A stretch of DNA of 64,000 nt from Lamellibrachia satsuma (lineage: Eukaryota > Annelida > Polychaeta > Sabellida > Siboglinidae). Under the pieces are notes generated by a model. It did no database searches. It was not told the origin of the DNA and was given only the letters and a program-made list of their open reading frames with translations. This document shows, one piece after another, positions 1 through 17,903 of this stretch. Within the stretch, counting starts at the first letter, position 1. Each line of letters begins with the position of its first letter. Where the stretch lies: the NCBI GenBank assembly GCA_033239005.1, contig BSQZ01000034.1, positions 3,456,001 to 3,520,000 of the forward strand, in the 5' to 3' direction. Made by a program: the position numbers and the translations under genes.

Positions 1-286
1 AATGATTACGCTCGTATAGTCAGTTTGGGTTCGCGAAATTATCACGAACCACGATATACATATCGATTCTAAGTCAAGCGATAACCAAAGTAACGACAAA
101 ACACAGCGCTTTTTAATCATACTGGATGACACAACAAAGTTAGTTACCAATGATTTAGCTTCACATGCTCATGCTGTGGCATACGGATACTTATGAATAT
201 GTTCCATCTGCTTTCATGTGGTTCACAATGTTATTCTATAACAACCAATCAGTCAATAAAAGTCACAAATCCTGCTGTTCACTAAC

Positions 287-302
287 CTTGGACGATCTTC
301 AT
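287..302 (-). CDS. Exon 1 of a further family copy (B') running off the left edge
   Basis: On the minus strand these 16 bases read ATGAAGATCGTCCAAG, identical to the coding micro-exon of copies A, A' and B, and are followed by the donor GTTAGT. The exon encodes MKIVQ plus the first base of an Ala codon (phase 1). It mirrors exon 1 of copy B at 23935-23950. In copy B the next exon lies 661 nt downstream, which here falls outside the window. A TATA-like stretch (minus strand, about 369-380) lies upstream, as in copy B. Only exon 1 is seen; whether the gene is intact cannot be judged. Confidence 0.72.
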
Positions 303-1073
303 TGTAGGATAAGCGTCTCGACGGTACATTACCTTTTGGAGAACTGGATACCTTACCCTTGTCTGGAGGCAATATATAGTCTGGTTCCCGGAACTATCTC
401 TCCTTGCACTTATATTTGCTAATACACAATAGAAAAACAAAATTTCCCAATTTCTAAGATAAATAGTTTTGGATTCAGGTACACGAAACTGAATCCGACT
501 AACAGTGGCAGCTCCACGGCAGGATCCGGGCGGCATTGACAAAGCGGTTACTTCATGAGTTAAATATATCCAGATCTAGACCATTGTATTCTAACGGCTT
601 GGCGCGGCTGGTTATTGTACAGAGGAACGTTGCTGTCGTGGTGCCAATCTCAACGGTAAACCCATGCATATGGCTCCTTTCGGTTATGTTTATTTCTTTA
701 CTGTTTTAGGTTTGTTGATACATAACACAATTATAGCAACACAGGAGGTTCCCGAGAGAAATAGTGACCGACTGCAATATTAAATCTAAAGAACAAAATA
801 CCACATACAGCAAAATACGCTAACGCTGACAATGCTGCATTCCCTATCATATGTAGGAACAAAAGTAATATGCTATTTACATTTGAATATACCACATATT
901 TACAAGCCTGAATATTTCATAATTTCAGTTGTATCACACCGCTTGGACACCACCGACGATCATAGTATTCGACATGCAACATCCACTACAATTGTTTGAA
1001 CTGAACATCATTAATACGATTGCAAATTGCACAACTTTGAAGTTATTGGTTGTAGTCAGGCGAGAAACGATTA

Positions 1074-1291
1074 ATACAGCAGCGTAGAAAAAGAAGTGGT
1101 GCAAATCGCAAAATATGTTTTGTGGGATAACTAGTTTCTTGTTGTAGCAAAATATGTAACTAGTTTCTTTATATAACAAAAGCTTTCTTTTTCATGGCAA
1201 AATAATGTTCTTGTCATAACAAGAAACTAGTTATCCCACAAAACATGTTTTGCGATTTGCACCATGTCCTTTCTACGCTTCCGTAGATTAA
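1074..1291. mobile_element. Fold-back MITE-like element, left arm
   Basis: An inverted repeat of roughly 70 bp per side (about 1074-1142 and 1220-1291) surrounds a loop of about 77 bp. The shared block includes GCAAATCGCAAAA and GGGATAACTAGTTTCTTG. No coding capacity is seen. The structure is that of a non-autonomous fold-back DNA transposon; the superfamily is not determined because the target-site duplication is unclear. Confidence 0.6.
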
Positions 1292-2382
1292 CATTCTGTG
1301 ATTCAACTGCTCTAAAGACTAACATACTGACACTATCTTGAGGTGACAATAATTACAGAGTAGTGTGTACCAAATAAGTGTTATCAACGTCTACTAACAG
1401 CTGTTTGACCACTAAGGTCATAATTAGTAATTCGGTGTTTTACTTTGATCCTATAAACGCGCGCGGTTGTCGCGAAGGGCAGCGGCGAATTTGTGGTCTC
1501 GCAAAGGGGGAAGCCAGAGGGCCTGAAGGGGGGACATAGGGGGCGGGGGGGCAGAGGTGCCACAGGGATGCGTGGGGATTATTCACCCATTAGTTTACCA
1601 TGCTACCATGCAGTGGCGCAACTTGAAAAGAAAAAAATCTAGGTGGGGCATCGCCCAATGAACAACATTTGCATAATTCAAATGACACAGTATTTACGAG
1701 GGTTTTTATTTCTAATGTACGTTGATATACTTTAGTAATCATTGTCTCTCAATATATCTATTTCATATATACAGTAGGGGGCAGAGTTTAATTATACACT
1801 TATCTTTGGCTAAGGACCATAATTTCATGTTTGTTCAAGAAAGCTGCAACAATTGCACCCAGACTCGAGGGAGTTCAGGGGGTGATTAGTAGGAAGTCAC
1901 GGGTGGTAATTTATGACGCCAAAGTGTCCCCTATGTGATTGTAGAATGTCGAAATTCCGCATTAGCTATAGTGGAAATTTACACATTAATAACCGGAAAT
2001 TCGCAGACCGTTTTGATAACCTTTAATTTAGTTCAACTGACTTCATTTCCGGAAAAAACAATAAAATAAAAATAAAATAATGCTTACGATGTTTAATCCA
2101 ACCTATTGTGTTATGTACGACAAACAACACACTTGGTAAACAAAGTGTATCAGTTGTTATTGTGCTAGTCATGACGTAGGCATTATGCACGTATTTATCT
2201 CAATGCTACCTTCCTTTGGAATCGACGAAACCTTTGACAATGCCTCGTTGTTCTGCATGGTCCCAGCTAATTACTTTCGAGTTCTAATGACATGGATAAC
2301 TAAATCGCTGGGATAGAAATTTTTTGCCAGATGTTTTCGTAAGCCTAAATCTAAAAATGTAACATTACCGAGCACCAACTAA

Positions 2383-2416
2383 TATAAGTGTCGGTGAACG
2401 AGGCCGAGCATCAGTA
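2383..2416 (+). promoter_or_regulatory. Core promoter of copy A (TATA-like box plus TCAGT initiator)
   Basis: TATAAG at 2383-2388 lies 30 bp upstream of the A of an initiator TCAGTA (A at 2413), an ideal TATA-to-start distance. This predicts a 20-nt 5' UTR before the ATG at 2433. The mirrored promoter of copy A' has a canonical TATAAAT at the same spacing. Confidence 0.6.
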
Positions 2417-2432
2417 CTGAACAACACGCACC

Positions 2433-7469
<5,037 letters not shown>

Positions 7470-7895
7470 TAAATTCACAATATCTCTTTACCTAATGACA
7501 TCGTCGCATCAACCATTGAGGTTGTATCAGAATAACAGTCAAAATGTGTTTTTAAATCTCCATAAACAGCGCTTATATTCAGATGCAATATAGTCTACAT
7601 TTTATATAGTATATATTGTAAAGTATAATGTTTGCGTGCGTATATATATATATATATATATATATATCATGACTTTTTTATATTTAGTATTATATTTGTA
7701 TGTATTTTATCCTTTATGTTTACATATAATTCTCTTTTGAAACACTGCATACATTTTTTATGTTGTTACCATATAATGCTATTTTTTTATAAATACACTG
7801 CATACCACAGTAATCATATATTATTCGCCTTGTATATTATCTACAGTATTGTGAAGAAATCTACTTCTAGAACATAAGAGCCAGACAGCTATTAT

Positions 7896-7898
<3 letters not shown>

Positions 7899-7954
<56 letters not shown>

Positions 7955-8540
7955 GCCAAAACATGCCCAAAACCACCGAGTCTTGAGTTGAGATGCTTAT
8001 GTTGAAAAATATGCCATTTCTGGTTCTACAAAAGGCTGCCGATGCTAAGGCTATGCGTCGACTAAAATCTTTCTCCGATGAAGTGATGATCTTGCATTTG
8101 GAGAAGTTGATTTTCATACCTCGTTTCCTACTGGCAGCTCGTAGTTCTTCAGTTGAGATTTGTAACTTCTCAAGCACGTTGGACATAATTGTTGTGTCAT
8201 CTGCATAGCCGATGTAAAAGCTTAAGTTGGTATCTAGTTTGAACTCCTTGCATAAGCTCTTCATGTCTGTCATGACGAACGCCAGGGACAAACTGAATAG
8301 CATAGGTAATAACAAACAACCCTGTACTACAAATATTTCTACACTGAACCATTTTGTCAGTTGACCATAGATGACAACTGCACATGTAACATTATCATGC
8401 ACAGCTTCAATTAGCGATGTAATCTTTGGATCCACCCTAGTATACCTCAACATCTTCCACAATGCCCCACTTCAGATAGTACCAAATGCAGCCTCGAAGT
8501 CCACTAAAATTATATGCTATGAGACCTGGTGCTCTTTTGC
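7899..8540 (-). mobile_element. Degenerate non-LTR reverse transcriptase fragment, left arm
   Basis: The minus-strand reading frame (about 8462 to 7960) contains reverse-transcriptase blocks: KITSLIEAVHDN, a QGCLL-like motif, and the catalytic YADDTTIM box, followed by KRGMKINFSKCKII. The usual RQGCLLSP is degraded to VVQGCLLLP. The frame runs into a (TA)n tract at 7899-7953, so the element is truncated on both sides. Related fragments are at 16895-17400 (+) and 62012-62716 (+). Confidence 0.75.
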
Positions 8541-8689
8541 CTTTTCCGTGATCTGTGTTGGTACGATCATTTATTTATCACTCAATTATGTGCAACGGGA
8601 CCTGGTGCTCTTTTGCCTTTGGTACGATCATTTATTGATCACTCATTCGATCGACGTTTGATTGCTACGTTATCCACCAGAGGCCCCGT

Positions 8690-9590
8690 GGATCATTTCC
8701 CATACACGGACTTCTTGGCAAATCACAAACTGGCAAATAAATCATTAACTGGCAAATAAATCAGTAACTGGCAAATAAATCATTAACTTGCAAGTCACGT
8801 CAAGGGTCAAGTCAATTACCTCGAAGTCCTAGTCAAGTCATCTCTCAGAATTCCAAGTCAAGTCCCGAATCACCAGGATTTACCTATCGCCACGATTGTT
8901 GTGGTACTCGTTGGCAGTACTTCAGGCAGATGCTGCCTCGACACAATATTAGCCAATAAGTACTAATCATTGTATTAGGTGCGGCCTGTCATAACAACAC
9001 GGTAACATTGTACGCACGTCACAAGCTTGCAAGTCAAATCTCAAGTCAATGACCTCCAAGTCCAAATCAAGTTTCAAGTCATCTCTACGAATTCCATGTG
9101 AAGTTGCAAGTCATGAAAATGGGCGTCTCGAGTCAGCCCCTACCATTTGAGTCAACTAGCTGGCCCATACACACAACACAAAGCAGAACTGTCGCATGCG
9201 TCAACACACACAAACAGAAATATTGTCTCAACAAGTCATTCACGAACACACATTTGTAGATCCACACACTGCCTTATCATCTGACGACATTCCGTCTTTA
9301 CTGCATTCGGCGCGATCACAGCTGCTTATTAAACTGAATGACCGCCCTTATCAAATTTAGTACAATATTCGCGGTTCAGTGCTGAAAGTTCGTCTGAACA
9401 ACGTCGATGTGTTAATAGTGAGCTCACTGGAAATCACCGGCACGGTGGCATTGTTGCTAAACTTGATAACATTGACTTGAGCAGTGTTTGAATGGCGCAG
9501 TCATTTCAATGAAACAATCGACTTTTAAACAAACTAAATGTAAACATATACATCAGGTGTCTTTATTCGTTCACGTTTATGACGTAAAAC
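8690..9590. repeat. Palindrome-edge repeat module rich in CAAGTC motifs
   Basis: This sequence between the reverse-transcriptase fragment and the minisatellite contains many degenerate CAAGTCA/GACTTG short repeats (for example around 8760-8870 and 9030-9110). The same module recurs mirrored at 15780-16680 and, more diverged, at 13740-14330 and 61120-61960. No credible reading frame is present. It looks like part of one dispersed composite element together with the adjacent reverse transcriptase and minisatellite. Confidence 0.65.
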
Positions 9591-9604
9591 CTTGCGTAAT
9601 AACG

Positions 9605-10545
9605 GAGGGAGTAGCTTGCAGGGATGTACATGGGAGGATGCAAGAAGGAGGGAGTAGCTAGAAGGGATGTACATGGGAGTGTGCAAGAAGAAGGGCGTAG
9701 CTAGCAGGGATGTACATGGGAGGGTGCAAGAAGGAGGGAGTTGCTAGCAGGGATGTACATGGGAGGGTGCAAGAAGGAGGGAGTAGCTAGCAGGGATGTA
9801 CATGGGAGGGTGCATGAAGGAGGGAGTAGCTAGAAGGGATGTACATGGGAGGGTGCAAGAAGGAGGGAGTAGCTAGAAGGGATGTACATGGAAAGGTGCA
9901 AGAAGGAGGGAGTAGCTAGCAGGGATGTACATGGGAGGGTGCAAGAAGGAGGGAGTAGCTAGAAGGGATGTATATGGGATGGTGCAAGTAGGAGGGAGTA
10001 GCTAGCAGGGATGTACATGGGAGGGTGCAAGAAGGAGGGAGTAGCTAGCAGATATGTACATGGGAGGGTGCAAGAAGGAGGGAGTAGCTAACAGGGATGT
10101 ACATGGGAAAGTGCAAGAAGGAGGGCGTAGCAAGCAGGGATGTACATGGGAGGGTGCAAGAAGGAGGGAGTAGCTACCAGGGATGTATATGGGAGGGTGC
10201 AAGAAGGAGGGAGTAGCTAGCAGGGATGTACAAGGGAGGGTGCAAGAAGGAGGGAGTAGCTAGCAGGGATGTACATGGGAGTGTGCAAGTAGAAGGGAAT
10301 AGCTAGAAGGGATGTACATGGGAGGGTGCAAGAAGGAGGGAGTAGCTAGCAGGGATGTACATGGGAGGGTGCAAGAAGGAGGGAGTAGCTAACAGAGATG
10401 TACATGGGAAGGTGCAAGAAGGAGGGCGTAGCTAGCAGGGATGTACATGGGAGGGTGCAAGAATGAGGGAGTAGCTAACAGGGATGTACATGGGAGGGTG
10501 CAAGAAGGAAGGAGTAGCTAGCATAAATGTTCATGGGAGGGTGAA
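9605..10545 (+). repeat. 43-bp minisatellite, block 1
   Basis: About 22 tandem copies of a 43-bp unit built from GAGGGAGTAGCTAGCAGGG and ATGTACATGGGAGGGTGCAA. Variants include AGAAGGG for AGCAGGG and TATATGGGATGG for TACATGGGAGGG. The block starts directly after AAACCTTGCGTAATAACG and ends at AGAGCCGCAGCACGG. Open frames through it are artefacts of the repeat. Confidence 0.95.
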
Positions 10546-11148
10546 AGAAAGAGCCGCAGCACGGAGGGGTGGAAGACATTGTGTGTGACAAAACGGTGAA
10601 ACAATAACTGAACTGACAAATGTCTGGAGCATATGTAGCACTAGGGTGGTACTCGTTAGCAGTACTTTAGGCAGATGCTGCCACGCTACAATATTAGCCA
10701 ATAAGTACTAATTATTATTATTAACTTACAGTACATAAATGCGTGGCTCGCTCGTTACAGCAATGCTGCTGTTTAATAATGTATGGATAACATAACAGTT
10801 AAACATTTATTTTAATTTAATTGTGCTAGTAACGTGGGCTTCGTTCAGGACAGTGCATTAAGACTTGTTGTGTTGGTGTTTCACCTGAACTATGGAATTG
10901 TGCCAGGACAAGACGTTTTCAGGAAGATATTATAAGCGGGCGAATTGTCAGTGGTTGCAAATAGAAAGGAAGAACGTCATAAGACACTGCAAGAATGATA
11001 TTAACATCTGTGAAAGCATGACGACCTCTGAACGAACCTAGAGAAAACCACGGTAAAGTGGACAGAGGAACATGAAGCGTACTTACAGATAGTCATCGAT
11101 GGAAAGAAAATTAAGCAAGCGTCTTGGAGAAACCTTGCGTAATAACGG
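10545..11148 (+). mobile_element. Unique spacer of the minisatellite-bearing element, copy 1
   Basis: About 600 bp between minisatellite blocks, almost identical to 12090-12690. It runs from AGAGCCGCAGCACGG to GAGAAACCTTGCGTAATAACG. Parts of it recur in reverse orientation around the three-unit minisatellite at about 57640-58240. The same flank pair occurring at another locus argues that spacer plus minisatellite form one dispersed element. No intact frame is present. Confidence 0.6.
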
Positions 11149-12090
11149 AGGGAGTAGCTAGCAGGGATGTACATGGGAGGATGCAAGAAGGAGGGAGTAG
11201 CTAGAAGGGATGTACATGGAAGGGTGCAAGAAGGAGGGAGTAGCTAGCAGGGATGTACATGGGAGGGTGCAAGAAGGAGGGAGTAGCTAGAAGGGATGTA
11301 TATGGGATGGTGCAAGAAGGAGGGAGTAGCTAGCAGGGATATACATGGGAGGGTGCAAGAAGGAGGGAGTAGCTAGCAGGGATGTACATGGGAGGGTGAA
11401 AGAAGGAGGGAGTAGCTAGAAGGGATGTACATGGAAGGGTGCAAGAAGGAGGGAGTAGCTAGCAGGGATGTACATGGGAGGGTGCAAGAAGGAGGGATTA
11501 GCTAGAAGGGATGTATATGGGATGGTGCAAGAAGGAGGGAGTAGCTAGCAGGGATGTACATGGGAGGGTGCAAGAAGGAGGGAGTAGCTAGCAGGGATGT
11601 ACATGGGAGGGTGCAAGAAGGAGGGAGTAGCTACCAGGGATGTACATGGGAGGGTGCAAGAAGGAGGGAGTAGCTAGCAGGGATGTACATGGGAGGGTGC
11701 AAGAAGGAGGGAGTAGCTAGCAGAGATGTACATGGGAGGGTACAAGAAGGAGGAAGTAGTTAGCAGGGATGTACATGGGGGGTGCAAGAAGGAGGGAGTA
11801 GCTAGAAGGGATGTACATGGGAGGGTGCAAGAAGAATGGAATAGCTAGAAGGGATGTACATGGGAGGGTGCAAGAAGGAGGGCGTAGCTAGCAGGGATGT
11901 ACATGGGAGGGTGCAAGAAGGAGGGAGTAGCTAGCAGGGATGTACATGGGTAGGTGCAAGAAGGAGGGCGTAGCTAGCAGGGATGTACATGGGAGGGTGC
12001 AAGAAGGAGGGAGTAGCTAGCAGGGATGTACATGGGAGGGTGCAAGAAGGAAGGAGTAGCTAGCATAAATGTTCATGGGAGGGTGCAAGA
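11148..12090 (+). repeat. 43-bp minisatellite, block 2
   Basis: Same 43-bp unit as block 1, about 22 copies. The order of variant units matches block 3 very closely, so blocks 2 and 3 arose by duplication of a roughly 1.54-kb higher-order unit (minisatellite plus spacer) rather than by independent expansion. Confidence 0.95.
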
Positions 12091-12690
12091 AAGAGCCGCA
12101 GCACGGAGGGGTGGAAGACATTGTGTGTGACAAAACGGTGAAACAATAACTGAACTGACAAATGTCTGGAGCATATGTAGCACTAGGGTGGTACTCGTTA
12201 GCAGTACTTTAGGCAGATGCTGCCACGCTACAATATTAGCCAATAAGTACTAATTATTATTATTAACTTACAGTACATAAATGCGTGGCTCGCTCGTTAC
12301 AGCAATGCTGCTGTTTAATAATGTATGTATAACATAACAGTTAAACATTTATTTTAATTTAATTGTGCTAGTAACGTGGGCTTCGTTCAGGACAGTGCAT
12401 TAAGACTTGTTGTGTTGGTGTTGCACCTGATCTATGGAATTGTGCCAGGACAAGACGTTTTCAGGAAGATATTATAAGCGGGCGAATTGTCAGTGGTTGC
12501 AAATAGAAAGGAAGAACGTCATAAGACACTGCAAGAATGACATTAACATCTGTGAAAGCATGACGACCTCTGAACGAACCTAGAGAAAACCACGGTAAAG
12601 TGGACAGAGGAACATGAAGCGTACTTACAGATAGTCATCGATGGAAAGAAAATTAAGCAAGCGTCTTGGAGAAACCTTGCGTAATAACGG
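12090..12690 (+). mobile_element. Unique spacer of the minisatellite-bearing element, copy 2
   Basis: Near-identical repeat of 10545-11148, offset by 1542 bp. It shows a few substitutions, for example near 12313 and 12424-12430. It completes the higher-order repeat. Confidence 0.6.
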
Positions 12691-13600
12691 AGGGAGTAGC
12701 TAGCAGGGATGTACATGGGAGGATGCAAGAAGGAGGGAGTAGCTAGAAGGGATGTATATGGGATGGTGCAAGAAGGAGGGAGTAGCTAGCAGGGATATAC
12801 ATGGGAGGGTGCAAGAAGGAGGGAGTAGCTAGCAGGGATGTACATGGGAGGGTGCAAGAAGGAGGGAGTAGCTAGCAGGGATGTACATGGGAGGGTGAAA
12901 GAAGGAGGGAGTAGCTAGAAGGGATGTACATGGAAGGGTGCAAGAAGGAGGGAGTAGCTAGCAGGGATGTACATGGGAGGGTGCAAGAAGGAGGGAGTAG
13001 CTAGAAGGGATGTATATGGGATGGTGCAAGAAGGAGGGAGTAGCTAGCAGGGATGTACATGGGAGGGTGCAAGAAGGAGGGAGTAGCTAGCAGGGATGTA
13101 CATGGGAGGGTGCAAGAAGGAGGGAGTAGCTACCAGGGATGTACATGGGAGGGTGCAAGAAGGAGGGAGTAGCTAGCAGGGATGTACATGGGAGGGTGCA
13201 AGAAGGAGGGAGTAGCTAGCAGGGATGTACATGGGAGGGTACAAGAAGGAGGAAGTAGTTAGCAGGGATGTACATGGGGGGTGCAAGAAGGAGGGAGTAG
13301 CTAGAAGGGATGTACATGGGAGGGTGCAAGAAGAATGGAATAGCTAGAAGGGATGTACATGGGAGGGTGCAAGAAGGAGGGCGTAGCTAGCAGGGATGTA
13401 CATGGGAGGGTGCAAGAAGGAGGGAGTAGCTAGCAGGGATGTACATGGGTAGGTGCAAGAAGGAGGGCGTAGCTAGCAGGGATGTACATGGGAGGGTGCA
13501 AGAAGGAGGGAGTAGCTAGCAGGGATGTACATGGGAGGGTGCAAGAAGGAAGGAGTAGCTAGCATAAATGTTCATGGGAGGGTGCAAGAAAGAGCCGCAG
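12690..13600 (+). repeat. 43-bp minisatellite, block 3
   Basis: About 21 copies of the 43-bp unit with the same variant order as block 2. It is followed by the first ~140 bp of the spacer (13590-13740), where the higher-order repeat breaks off into the CAAGTC-rich module. Confidence 0.95.
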
Positions 13601-13739
13601 CACGGAGGGGTGTAAGACATTATGTGTGACAAAACGGTGAAACAATAACTGAACTGACAAGTGTCTGGAGCATATGTAGCACTGGGGTGGTACTCGTTAG
13701 CAGTACTTTAGGCAGATGCTGCCACGCTACAATATTAGC

Positions 13740-15015
13740 CAATAATTACTAATCATTGTATTTGGTGTGGCCTGTCATAATAAGCTTGCAAGTCAAGTCT
13801 CAAGTCCACGACCTCCAAGTCCAAGTCAAATTTCAAGTCATCTCTACGAATTCCATGTGAAGTTGCAAGTCATGAAAATGCGCGACTCGAGTCAGCCCCT
13901 ACCACTCGAGTCAACAAGTTTGCCCATACACACAACACAAAGCAGAAATGTTGTCTCAACAAGTCATTCACGAACACACATTTGTAGATCCACACACTGC
14001 CTTATCATCTAACGACATTCCATCTTTACTGCATTCGACGCGATCACAGCTGCTTATTAAACTGAATGATCGCCCTTATCAAACTTAGTATTATATTCAC
14101 GGTTCAGTACTGAAAGTTCGTCTGAACAACGTCGATGTATTAACAGTGAGCTTACTGGAAATCACCGGCGTGGTGGTATTGTTGCTAAACTTGATAACAT
14201 TGACTTGAACAGTGCTGGAATGGCGCAGGCATTTCAATGAAGCATTCGACTTTCAAACAGACTAACTGTAAACATATACATCAGGTGTCGTTATTCTTTC
14301 ACGTTTATGACGGAGTGTACAACGTTTGTGACGGAGTGTACCTCGATATTCGTTGGGGATAAGAAATACACGTGTACGGAGCATTGCCCTTGAGTTTGGG
14401 CCATTGTGAATTTGAATGTTACAACATTTGGCAATGATATAAATAATGCCAGTTGTACGGTATATGTAGAGACAACTGTACGTCGATCAAAGGCAGGCCA
14501 ACGTGAAACATAACGTTTTTCATAAGACGATTTTTGGGCCTGTTATATTCACGTTTTATAGAATCTCCCATGACAAATATCAATTTCAACAATGAAGACT
14601 ACAATTTGAAATATTACATCTTTACATTTAGATGAGCTACGAGATCGAAATATTCAGGGAATGTGGGCACTTTATTTACACAAAGTTCCGCACAAAACAT
14701 CTGATCTCAACACGTTATTGTCGCCTCTACTATGGCTCACTCTTCATAGCTAATACTTACAGCCAATAAAGACCACGTACACCTGTAGTTATGACTACGC
14801 ACACCAACCAAATCGTACATCACGGCTGTAAATATTAGTCCATCTTTGTTAGTGAATCTATTTCAAATCTGCATCATTTGCTTTGTGACGCGAAGCTTGT
14901 AATTATAGAAAGAAAGCCTTAGTTTTACGGCATCCATACCGTGTGACAATTTGCATACAAGCAATACTCGTCTTACTGCTTTTGCATGTCGTTTACCGAG
15001 GTTGAAATTACGTAT
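13740..15015. repeat. Dispersed repeat modules between minisatellite blocks
   Basis: 13740-14360 is the CAAGTC-rich module, closest to the reverse complement of about 61050-61700 (shared GACGGAGTGTAC and CGATATTCGTTGGGG). 14680-15010 shares long stretches with 50790-51000 and 60050-60250, including GACGCGAAGCTTGTAAT and TTTTACGGCATCCAT. No supportable gene is present. Confidence 0.6.
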
Positions 15016-15017
15016 TC

Positions 15018-15756
15018 TAACCTTCTTGCACCCTCCCAAGTATATCCCTGCTAGCTACTCCCTCCTTCTTGCACCCTCCCATGTACATCCCTGCTAGCTA
15101 CTCCTTCATTCTTGCACCATCCCGTGTACATCACTGCCAGCTACTCCCTCCTTCTTGCACCCTCCCATGTACATCCCTGCTAGCTACTCCCTCCTTCTTG
15201 CACCCTCCCAAGTACATCCCTGCTAGCTACTCCCTCCTTCTTGCACCCTCCCATGTACATCCCTGCTAGCTACTCCCTCCTTCTTGCACCCTCCCATGTA
15301 CATCCCTGCTAGCTACTCCCTCCTTCTTGCACCCTACCGTGTACATCCCTGCCAGCTACTCCTTCCTTCTTGCACCCTCCCATGTACATCCCTGCCAGCT
15401 ACTCCCTCCTTCTTGCACCCTCCCATGTACATCCCTGCTAGCTACTCCCTCCTTCTTGCACCCTCCCATGTACATCCCTGCTAGCTACTCCCTCCTTCTT
15501 GCACCCTCCCATGTACATCCCTTCTAGCTACTCCCTCCTTCTTGCATCCTCCCATGTACATCCCTTCTAGATACTCCCTCCTTCTTGCATCCTCCCATGT
15601 ACATCCCTTCTAGCTACTCCCTCCTTCTTGCATCCTCCCATGTACATCCCTGCTAGCTACTCCCTCCTTCTTGCATCCTCCCATGTACATCCCTGCTAGC
15701 TACTCCCTCCTTCTTGCATCCTCCCATGTACATCCCTGCTAGCTACTCCCTCCGTT
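15018..15756 (-). repeat. 43-bp minisatellite, inverted block
   Basis: About 17 copies of the same 43-bp unit on the opposite strand, ending at CGTTATTACGCAAGG, the mirror of the start of block 1. With blocks 1-3 it gives the centre of the palindrome kilobases of potential hairpin. Confidence 0.95.
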
Positions 15757-16829
15757 ATTACGCAAGGTTTTACGTCACAAACGTGAACGAATAAAGAAAC
15801 CTGATGTATATGTTTACATTTAGTTTGTTTGAAAGTCGACTGTTTCATTGAAATGACTGCGCCATTCAAACACTGCTCAAGTCAATGTTATAAATTTTAG
15901 CAACAATGCAACCGTGCCGGTGATTTCCAGTGAGCTCACTATTAACACATCGACGTTGTTCAGACGAACTTTCAGTACTGAACCGCGAATATCATACTAA
16001 ATTTGATAAGGGCGATCATTCAGTTTAATAAGCAGTTGTGATCGCGCCGAATGCAGTAAAGATGGAATGTCGTCAGATGATAAGGCAGTGTGTGGATCTA
16101 CAAATGTGTGTTCGTGAATGACTTGTTGAGACAATATTTCTGTTTGTGTTTGTTGACGCATGCGACAGTTCTGCTTTGTGTTGTGTGTATGGGCCAGCTA
16201 GTTGACTCAAATGGTAGGGGCTGACTCGAGACGCCCATTTTCATGACTTGCAACTTCACATGGAATTCGTAGAGATGACTTGAAACTTGATTTGGACTTG
16301 GAGGTCATTGACTTGAGAATTGACTTGCAAGCTTGTGACGTGCGTACTATGTTACCGTGTTGTTATGACAGGCCGCACCGAATACAATGATTAGTACTTA
16401 TTGGCTAATATTGTGTCGAGGCAGCATCTGCCTGAAGTACTGCCAACGAGTACCACAACAATCGTGGCGATAGGTAAATCCTGGTGATTCGGGACTTGAC
16501 TTGGAATTCTGAGAGATGACTTGACTAGGACTTCGAGGTAATTGACTTGACCCTTGACGTGACTTGCAAGTTAATGATTTATTTGCCAGTTACTGATTTA
16601 TTTGCCAGTTAATGATTTATTTGCCAGTTTGTGATTTGCCAAGAAGTCCGTGTATGGGAAATGATCCACGGGGCCTCTGGTGGATAACGTAGCAATCAAA
16701 CGTCGATCGAATGAGTGATCAATAAATGATCGTACCAAAGGCAAAAGAGCACCAGGTCCCGTTGCACATAATTGAGTGATAAATAAATGATCGTACCAAC
16801 ACAGATCACGGAAAAGGCAAAAGAGCACC

Positions 16830-17402
16830 AGGTCTCATAGCATATAATATTTGTGGACTTCGAGGCTGCATTTTGTACTATCTGAAGTGGGGCATTGTGG
16901 AAGATGTTGAGGAATGCTAGGGTGGATCCAAAGATTACATCGCTAATTGAAGCTGTGCATGATAATGTTACATGTGCAGTTGTCATCTATGGTCAACTGA
17001 CAAAATGGTTCAGTGTAGAAATATGTGTAGGACAGGGTTGTTTGTTATTACCTATGCTATTCAGTTTGTCCCTGGCGTTCGTCATGACAGACATGAAGAG
17101 CTTATGCAAGGAGTTCAAACTAGATACCAACTTAAGCTTTGACATCGGCTATGCAGATGACACAACAATTATGTCTAACGTGCTTGAGAAGTTACAAATC
17201 TCAACTGACGAACTACGAGCTGCCAGTAAGAAACGAGGTATGAAAATCAAATTCTCCAAATGCAAGATCATCACTTCATCGGAGAAAGATTTTAGTCCAC
17301 GCATAGCCTTAGCATCGGCAGCCTTTGGTAGACCCAGAAATGGCATATTTTTCAACATAAGCATCTCAACTCAAGACTCGGTGGTTTTGGGCATGTTTTG
17401 GC

Positions 17403-17460
<58 letters not shown>
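16830..17460 (+). mobile_element. Degenerate non-LTR reverse transcriptase fragment, right arm
   Basis: Mirror of 7899-8540. The frame from about 16895 contains KITSLIEAVHDN, VGQGCLLLP and IGYADDTTIM, then KRGMKIKFSKCKII, and enters (TA)n at 17403. It is 5' and 3' truncated. The upstream bases (about 16800-16895) continue the element with a frame break. Confidence 0.75.
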
Positions 17461-17461
<1 letters not shown>

Positions 17462-17499
17462 AATTTATCTTTGGCCTCGGTGGTTTTGGGCATGTTTTA

Positions 17500-17586
<87 letters not shown>

Positions 17587-17813
17587 ATAATAGCTGTCTG
17601 GCTCTTATGTTCTAGAAGTAGATTTCTTCACAATACTGTAGATAATATACAAGGCGAATAATATATGATTACTGTGGTATGCAGTGTATTTATTAAAAAA
17701 ATAGCATTATATGGTAACAACATAAAAAATTTATGCAGTGTTTCAAAAGAGAATTATATGTAAACATAAAAGATAAAATACATACAAATATAATACTAAA
17801 TATAAAAAAGTCA

Positions 17814-17848
<35 letters not shown>

Positions 17849-17850
17849 TA

Positions 17851-17901
<51 letters not shown>
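17403..17901. repeat. (TA)n tracts flanking the reverse-transcriptase fragment
   Basis: Three (TA)n tracts (17403-17458, 17501-17582, 17816-17901) interrupted by unique sequence, including a local duplication of the bases just before the first tract (CTCGGTGGTTTTGGGCATG near 17366 and 17477). The left-arm counterparts (7641-7668, 7903-7953) are much shorter. Confidence 0.9.

Positions 17902-17903
<2 letters not shown>

Noticed and set aside
282..542. Minus-strand 86-codon frame ending in MKIVQG
   Set aside because: The upstream part is promoter/intergenic sequence; only the last 16 bases of the frame before the donor are the exon.
9605..15756. Possible CRISPR array
   Set aside because: The 43-bp units are contiguous tandem repeats with no unique spacers of constant length, in an animal genome.
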